From Christensenella sp. UBA3792 (GTDB taxonomy: Bacteria; Bacillota; Clostridia; Christensenellales; CAG-138): a stretch of 34,705 nucleotides of DNA. The notes beneath the pieces were generated by a model. That model saw nothing but the letters and a program-made list of their open reading frames with translations, made no database searches and was not told the DNA's origin. Position 1 is the first letter of the stretch. Each line of letters opens with the position of its first letter. Both the position numbers and the translations under genes were made by a program. The stretch covers positions 34,352 to 69,056 of the forward strand of contig DFEW01000073.1 in assembly GCA_002369195.1 (NCBI GenBank), written 5' to 3'. Shown in pieces: positions 30,807 to 34,705 of the stretch.

Positions 30807-32729
30807 TCAGTACTTTCTTGCGTCCTTGACGTGCGCAAGATGATCCTCGTATGCTTTGAGGTTTCTCGGATTCTCGGAAACCTCGGTGTCGCCGACGCGC
30901 CACCAGGAGCCGTAGCCCTCGGTCATGGACTTGGGCAGCACGCGGATGTCGAATACGACCGGAACGCCCTCGATCTTCTTGGCTTCTTTGATCGCGTCCT
31001 TCATCTCGTTGATCGAGTGAATCGTGAATGCTTTGCAGCCGTAGCCCTCGGCAATCTTCGCGAAGTCGACCGGAATGAACTTGCCGGAATGCTCGCCGTC
31101 CTCGCCTCTGAAGCGCAGCTCGGTGCAGAGCGTGTCGTTGCCGTGACCGACCTGCAGGTTGTTGATGCAGCCGAAGCTGGCGTTGTTGAACACGCACACG
31201 TTGATCTTCTTATGCTCCTGCACCGCGGTCAAAAGCTCGGAATGCAGCATGATGAAGCTGCCGTCGCCGACCATCGCGTAAACGTCGCGGTCGCCGATCG
31301 CGTACTTCACGCCGAGCGCGCCGGAGATCTCATACCCCATGCAGGAGTAGCCGTACTCCATGTTATAGGTATCGACGCCGCGCGCGCACCACATGCGCTG
31401 CATGTCGCCGGGCAGAGAGCCCGCCGAACCGATCGCCACGTCCTCGGGATCGATCGCAAAGTTGATCGCGCCGAGCACGGCGGTCTGCGTGAGTGACGCG
31501 TCCAAATCCTTCGCGAAGCGGAACGCGCTCTGCGCATTCGCGTCATTGACCTCCGGCACGTAGCCCTCGGTGAATGCGATGTTCTGCAGCCGCGCGAGCT
31601 CCTTGAACCAGCGGTCGCGCGCGTCTTTGACTTCGTTCGTATACGGCGCCTTGTAGCCGTCCAGCGCATCAAGCAGCGCGGGCAGGGCGCGTTTTGCGTC
31701 CGCCACGACCGGAACGGCGTCGAGCTTCAGCGCCTGAAACTCGGATACGTTGATGTTGACGAACTTCGCATCGTCCCGGAAGAGCCACTTCGACGAGGTC
31801 GTGAAGTCCGTATAGCGGGTGCCGACGCCGATGATCACGTCCGCTTCCTTGGCGATCTCGTTCGCCGCGGAGCAGCCGGTCACGCCGATGCCGCCGAGGT
31901 TGAGCGCGTGATCATAGGGGAGCGCGCTCTTGCCCGCCTGGGTCTCGCCGAACGGAATGCCGGTCGCTTCGGCAAACGCCTTGAATTCGGCATGCGCTTC
32001 GCTGTAGCGCACGCCGCCGCCGCAGATCAGCAGCGGCTTTTTCGCCGCACGGATGACCTTCGCGGCGTCCTCGATCGCTTCGGGGTCCGCCTGCCGTCTT
32101 GCGAGGCGATGGACGCGCTTTTGGAAGAAGCTCTCCGGATAGTCGTATGCTTCGCCCTCGACGTCCTGCGGGATCGCGATGCAGACCGCGCCGGTGTTCG
32201 CCGGATCGGTCAGTACGCGGAAGGCGGAGATCATCGCGCTCATCAGCTGTTCGGGGCGGACGATGCGGTCCCAATAGCGGCAGACGGCGCGGAACGCGTC
32301 GTTCGTGGAGATCGAAAGGTCGTGCGTCTGTTCAATCTGCTGCAGCACCGGATCGGGCTGGCGGCAGGCGTAAACGTCGCCGGGCAGGATCAGCACCGGA
32401 ATGTTGTTCGCGGTTGCCGTCGCGGCGGCGGTCACCATGTTTGCCGCACCGGGACCGACGGACGAGGTCACCGCGATGATCTTCTTGCGCTTCATCTGCT
32501 TCGCAAACGCGACGGCGGTGTGCGCCATGCCCTGCTCGTTCTTGCCCTGCCAGACCTTGAGACGGCGCGTTTCCTGACGGAGCGCCTGTCCGAGACCGAC
32601 CACGTTGCCGTGTCCGGGCAGCATGATCACGCCCTCGACGAACGGATGCTCAATGCCGTCGTAGGCGATGTACTGGTTTTCAAGAAAGCGAACCAGCGCC
32701 TGCGTCATAGTCAAACGAATGGTTTTCAT
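30807..32729 (-). CDS. iolD: 3D-(3,5/4)-trihydroxycyclohexane-1,2-dione hydrolase
   Basis: 640 residues. Thiamine-diphosphate enzyme of inositol catabolism that opens the ring of the dione to 5-deoxy-glucuronate. N-terminal domain with the catalytic Glu65 ([13 protein letters not shown]), middle domain with [15 protein letters not shown], and C-terminal diphosphate-binding motif GDGS (about 485) ending in [16 protein letters not shown]-terminal [15 protein letters not shown] is a typical IolD end. AGGAGG stands before the ATG. Last gene of the operon after iolE and iolB. Other steps (iolG, iolC, iolJ) are not in the window. Confidence 0.95.
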   Translation of the reverse strand: MKTIRLTMTQALVRFLENQYIAYDGIEHPFVEGVIMLPGHGNVVGLGQALRQETRRLKVWQGKNEQGMAHTAVAFAKQMKRKKIIAVTSSVGPGAANMVTAAATATANNIPVLILPGDVYACRQPDPVLQQIEQTHDLSISTNDAFRAVCRYWDRIVRPEQLMSAMISAFRVLTDPANTGAVCIAIPQDVEGEAYDYPESFFQKRVHRLARRQADPEAIEDAAKVIRAAKKPLLICGGGVRYSEAHAEFKAFAEATGIPFGETQAGKSALPYDHALNLGGIGVTGCSAANEIAKEADVIIGVGTRYTDFTTSSKWLFRDDAKFVNINVSEFQALKLDAVPVVADAKRALPALLDALDGYKAPYTNEVKDARDRWFKELARLQNIAFTEGYVPEVNDANAQSAFRFAKDLDASLTQTAVLGAINFAIDPEDVAIGSAGSLPGDMQRMWCARGVDTYNMEYGYSCMGYEISGALGVKYAIGDRDVYAMVGDGSFIMLHSELLTAVQEHKKINVCVFNNASFGCINNLQVGHGNDTLCTELRFRGEDGEHSGKFIPVDFAKIAEGYGCKAFTIHSINEMKDAIKEAKKIEGVPVVFDIRVLPKSMTEGYGSWWRVGDTEVSENPRNLKAYEDHLAHVKDARKY

Positions 32730-32741
32730 ACGATCCTCCTG

Positions 32742-33533
32742 TTAACCCTGAAAAATGTGCTCGTTCGCGTCCGGCTTCCAAAGCCAGCTGTGTTCGGGAT
32801 CGTCGATGCGCGTCTTTTGCCACGGATTGCCGTCCAGATGCCGGATCGCCCATGCGTAGCACATCGCGTAACCGGGCGCCGCAACCTGCGAGTGGAAGCC
32901 GTGATTGATCGTCGCAAGCCCGTTATGCTCGGTTTTGTAGATTTCACCGTTCGAGAATCCGGCGCCGAAGCCCTGCGGATGATCGAAACGATAGAAGTAA
33001 ACCTCCGGCTGCGGATGGTGGTGCGGCGGGTAGGACGACCAGCGTCCCGGGAAGTTCAGCACTTCGCCGAGCACCATGTTCGAGAACGGCGCGTTCTCAT
33101 AGTCGAAGAACGTCTTGATCTCGCGCCGCATGCAGCCCATCAGTTCGCCGTTCGCGCCCGCATGCTGCACCTGCACCGTCTCGGGCGTATACAGGACCGG
33201 CTCGTAGTCGCGTTCGTTCGTCGTCTGCTGAATGAACAGCTCGGCGTGACGATGCGCGGTGAGCGTGATCTTGACCCTGCGCGGGCAGAGAAGGCAGTAT
33301 GCCTCGTTGCGGAAGGTATCGGGGCGGTCGGCCTCGACCGTGCGATCCGCCCACTGCATCGTTACGGCGCCTTCAAAGAGAAGCACCGCGGTTTCCTTTT
33401 CGGGTTCCTCGATCGTATAGACGTCGCCGTCCTCCATGACGAGCAGACCGATGTCCATCAGCATGCCGAGATCGTCGACCGAGGCGTCGATGTACGCGTT
33501 ATAGCCGCGCTGCACTTCTTTTTTGAAATACAT
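32742..33533 (-). CDS. iolB: 5-deoxy-glucuronate isomerase
   Basis: 263 residues, bicupin fold (Bacillus IolB is about 270). The metal-binding stretch is YPPHHHPQPEVYFYRF, with the nearby end INHGFHSQVAAPGYAMCYAWAIRHL. It converts 5-deoxy-glucuronate to 2-deoxy-5-keto-gluconate, the step after IolD. AAGGAG precedes the ATG. It lies 9 bases after iolE and 12 bases before iolD. The order on the transcript (iolE, iolB, iolD) differs from Bacillus. Confidence 0.93.
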   Translation of the reverse strand: MYFKKEVQRGYNAYIDASVDDLGMLMDIGLLVMEDGDVYTIEEPEKETAVLLFEGAVTMQWADRTVEADRPDTFRNEAYCLLCPRRVKITLTAHRHAELFIQQTTNERDYEPVLYTPETVQVQHAGANGELMGCMRREIKTFFDYENAPFSNMVLGEVLNFPGRWSSYPPHHHPQPEVYFYRFDHPQGFGAGFSNGEIYKTEHNGLATINHGFHSQVAAPGYAMCYAWAIRHLDGNPWQKTRIDDPEHSWLWKPDANEHIFQG

Positions 33534-33542
33534 GTGCGCTCC

Positions 33543-34451
33543 TTACAGTCCGGTATGTTCCGCAATGTACTTGCGGCCTTTGATCGCGTATTCGAGCGGG
33601 TTCGCCTTTGCGGGATCCTGTTCCGCTTCGACGAGCAGCCAGCCCTCGTAATGCGCGTCGGACAGCACCTTGAACACCGGATCAAAGTCCACGTCGCCGT
33701 CGCCGGGCACCGTGAACGCGCCGTTGCGCACGGCGGTCAAGAAGCTCCAGTTGTTCGCTCTCGCCTGCTCCACGACCGGCAGACGCATGTCCTTGAGATG
33801 GACGTGACCGACGCGGTCGACGTACTTCTTGAGCATCGCAAGCGGATCCTCGCCCGCGAAGGTGAAGTGACCGGTGTCGTAGCAGAGGAACACGTAGCGC
33901 GGATCGGTGTTCGCCATCATACGGTCGGTTTCCGCAGCGGTCTGCACGACCGTGCCCATGTGATGGTGGAAGCAGAGCTTGAAGCCGCGTTCGACGGCGA
34001 TCTTGCCAAGCACGTCAAGCCCCTTGGTGAAGCGATCCCATTCCGCGTCGTTCATCACGTACTTATGATTGCCGGTAAGGATCGGCGTTTCGACCTGTCC
34101 CTGAATCGAATAGCTCTGTTCGGAGACGTTGATGCGGTTTGCGCCGACGGCGGCGAGAAAGTCGAGTTCCTTCTCAAACGCCGCAATGTTCTCTTCGAGC
34201 GGCTTGGTGAGCAGGAACGAGGAGAACCAGCGGCTTGCGATACGCATGCCGCGCAGATCGAGCTCCCATTTGAGCTCCTTCGGATCGGACGGATACTTGT
34301 TGCCGATCTCGCAGCCGGTAAAGCCCGCAAGCGCCATTTCGCTGACGGTCTGGCGGAAGGTGTTTTCCGCGCCGAGCTCCGGCATATCGTCGTTGCACCA
34401 GCCGATCGGCGCGATGCCGAGATGCACCTTTTCTTTGTTGAACATTGCCAT
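33543..34451 (-). CDS. iolE: Inosose dehydratase (2-keto-myo-inositol dehydratase)
   Basis: 302 residues, TIM-barrel sugar isomerase/AP endonuclease-2 fold. The start HLGIAPIGWCNDDMPELG is characteristic of IolE; later GFKLCFHHHMGTVVQTAAETDRMM, LCYDTGHFTFAGEDP and VGHVHLKDMR supply metal-binding Glu, His and Asp. It removes water from scyllo-inosose, feeding IolD. The ATG at 34451 is used because GGAG lies 6 bases upstream; an ATG at 34445 is a weaker alternative. It starts 12 bases after the malic enzyme stop, so the two are probably on one transcript. Confidence 0.92.
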   Translation of the reverse strand: MAMFNKEKVHLGIAPIGWCNDDMPELGAENTFRQTVSEMALAGFTGCEIGNKYPSDPKELKWELDLRGMRIASRWFSSFLLTKPLEENIAAFEKELDFLAAVGANRINVSEQSYSIQGQVETPILTGNHKYVMNDAEWDRFTKGLDVLGKIAVERGFKLCFHHHMGTVVQTAAETDRMMANTDPRYVFLCYDTGHFTFAGEDPLAMLKKYVDRVGHVHLKDMRLPVVEQARANNWSFLTAVRNGAFTVPGDGDVDFDPVFKVLSDAHYEGWLLVEAEQDPAKANPLEYAIKGRKYIAEHTGL

Positions 34452-34463
34452 GGAACGCTCCTT

Positions 34464-34705
34464 TCAGATGCGCGCAACGCCGCTCTTGCGAGCCGCCTGG
34501 GCGACTGCCGCCGCAACCGCGGGACCGACGCGCTTGTCGAACGCTTTGGGAATGATGTAGTCCGCACTAAGCTCCTCGTCGGAGATCAGGTCGGCAAGCG
34601 CCTTCGCCGCCGCCATCTTCATTTCCTCGTTGATGTCGCTTGCGCGCACATCGAACGTGCCGCGGAAGATGCCCGGGAACGCGAGAACGTTGTTGATCTG
34701 GTTCG
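34464..34705 (-). CDS. Malic enzyme, C-terminal part (gene runs off the window)
   Basis: The last 80 residues are seen, starting [21 protein letters not shown], the typical end of bacterial NAD(P)-dependent malic enzymes, with [16 protein letters not shown] and the final [22 protein letters not shown]. It decarboxylates malate to pyruvate. The stop codon stands 12 bases before iolE, whose ribosome site begins inside the gap. The N-terminal and catalytic parts lie outside the window, so coenzyme preference cannot be judged. Confidence 0.9.
   Translation of the reverse strand, partial: NQINNVLAFPGIFRGTFDVRASDINEEMKMAAAKALADLISDEELSADYIIPKAFDKRVGPAVAAAVAQAARKSGVARI

Overview
The window is a GC-rich chromosomal segment from a Gram-positive-type anaerobe, most likely a member of the Clostridia (inference). 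The reasons are lipoprotein and Sec signals with no outer-membrane genes, strong AGGAGG ribosome sites, an 8Fe ferredoxin, a membrane pyrophosphatase, and the ribosomal/replication block rpsF-ssb-rpsR beside a Noc/ParB-type protein, which is a typical origin-side neighbourhood in Firmicutes. I see no rRNA, tRNA, CRISPR array, transposase or phage gene.

Layout. 1-409 (-) is the N-terminal part of a flotillin. 648-1622 (+) holds a helix-turn-helix regulator and a small membrane protein, closed by a perfect palindromic terminator shared with a 2[4Fe-4S] ferredoxin (1688-1858, -). 2054-5043 is an information-processing block: a Noc/ParB-like protein, convergent holA (-), then rpsF-ssb-rpsR. 5148-5882 (-) is an MgtC-family membrane protein with its own operator-controlled promoter. 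5990-15246 (-) is a ten-gene operon for an Mrp/Mbh-type cation antiporter in which four different antiporter-like subunits are present and no hydrogenase, ferredoxin-oxidising or other redox subunit is seen. 15325-16311 (-) is a cytosolic endonuclease/exonuclease/phosphatase-fold protein. 16560-21717 (+) is an operon for a HAD phosphatase-like enzyme and a binding-protein-dependent ABC importer of the Fe(III)/AfuABC/spermidine-like family. 21772-28360 (+) carries a four-TM protein, a ComEC-like metallo-beta-lactamase-fold protein, a lipoprotein built from four repeats, and a large exported metallophosphoesterase anchored at its C terminus. 28509-30638 (+) is a K+-dependent-type membrane pyrophosphatase. 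30807-34705 (-) is an inositol catabolism operon (iolE, iolB, iolD) downstream of the end of a malic enzyme gene.

How parts fit together. The same 18-bp LacI-type palindrome lies at the same distance behind the same promoter (TTGACA-17-TAAGAT, 12 bases, operator) in front of both mgtC and the HAD/ABC operon, so one regulator encoded outside the window probably controls both. A different LacI-type palindrome lies before the pyrophosphatase. The Mrp complex, the pyrophosphatase and MgtC point to ion and membrane-energy homeostasis. The HAD enzyme, the exported phosphoesterase and the pyrophosphatase point to phosphate-ester use. These functional links are inference; gene identities come from motifs read in the translations.
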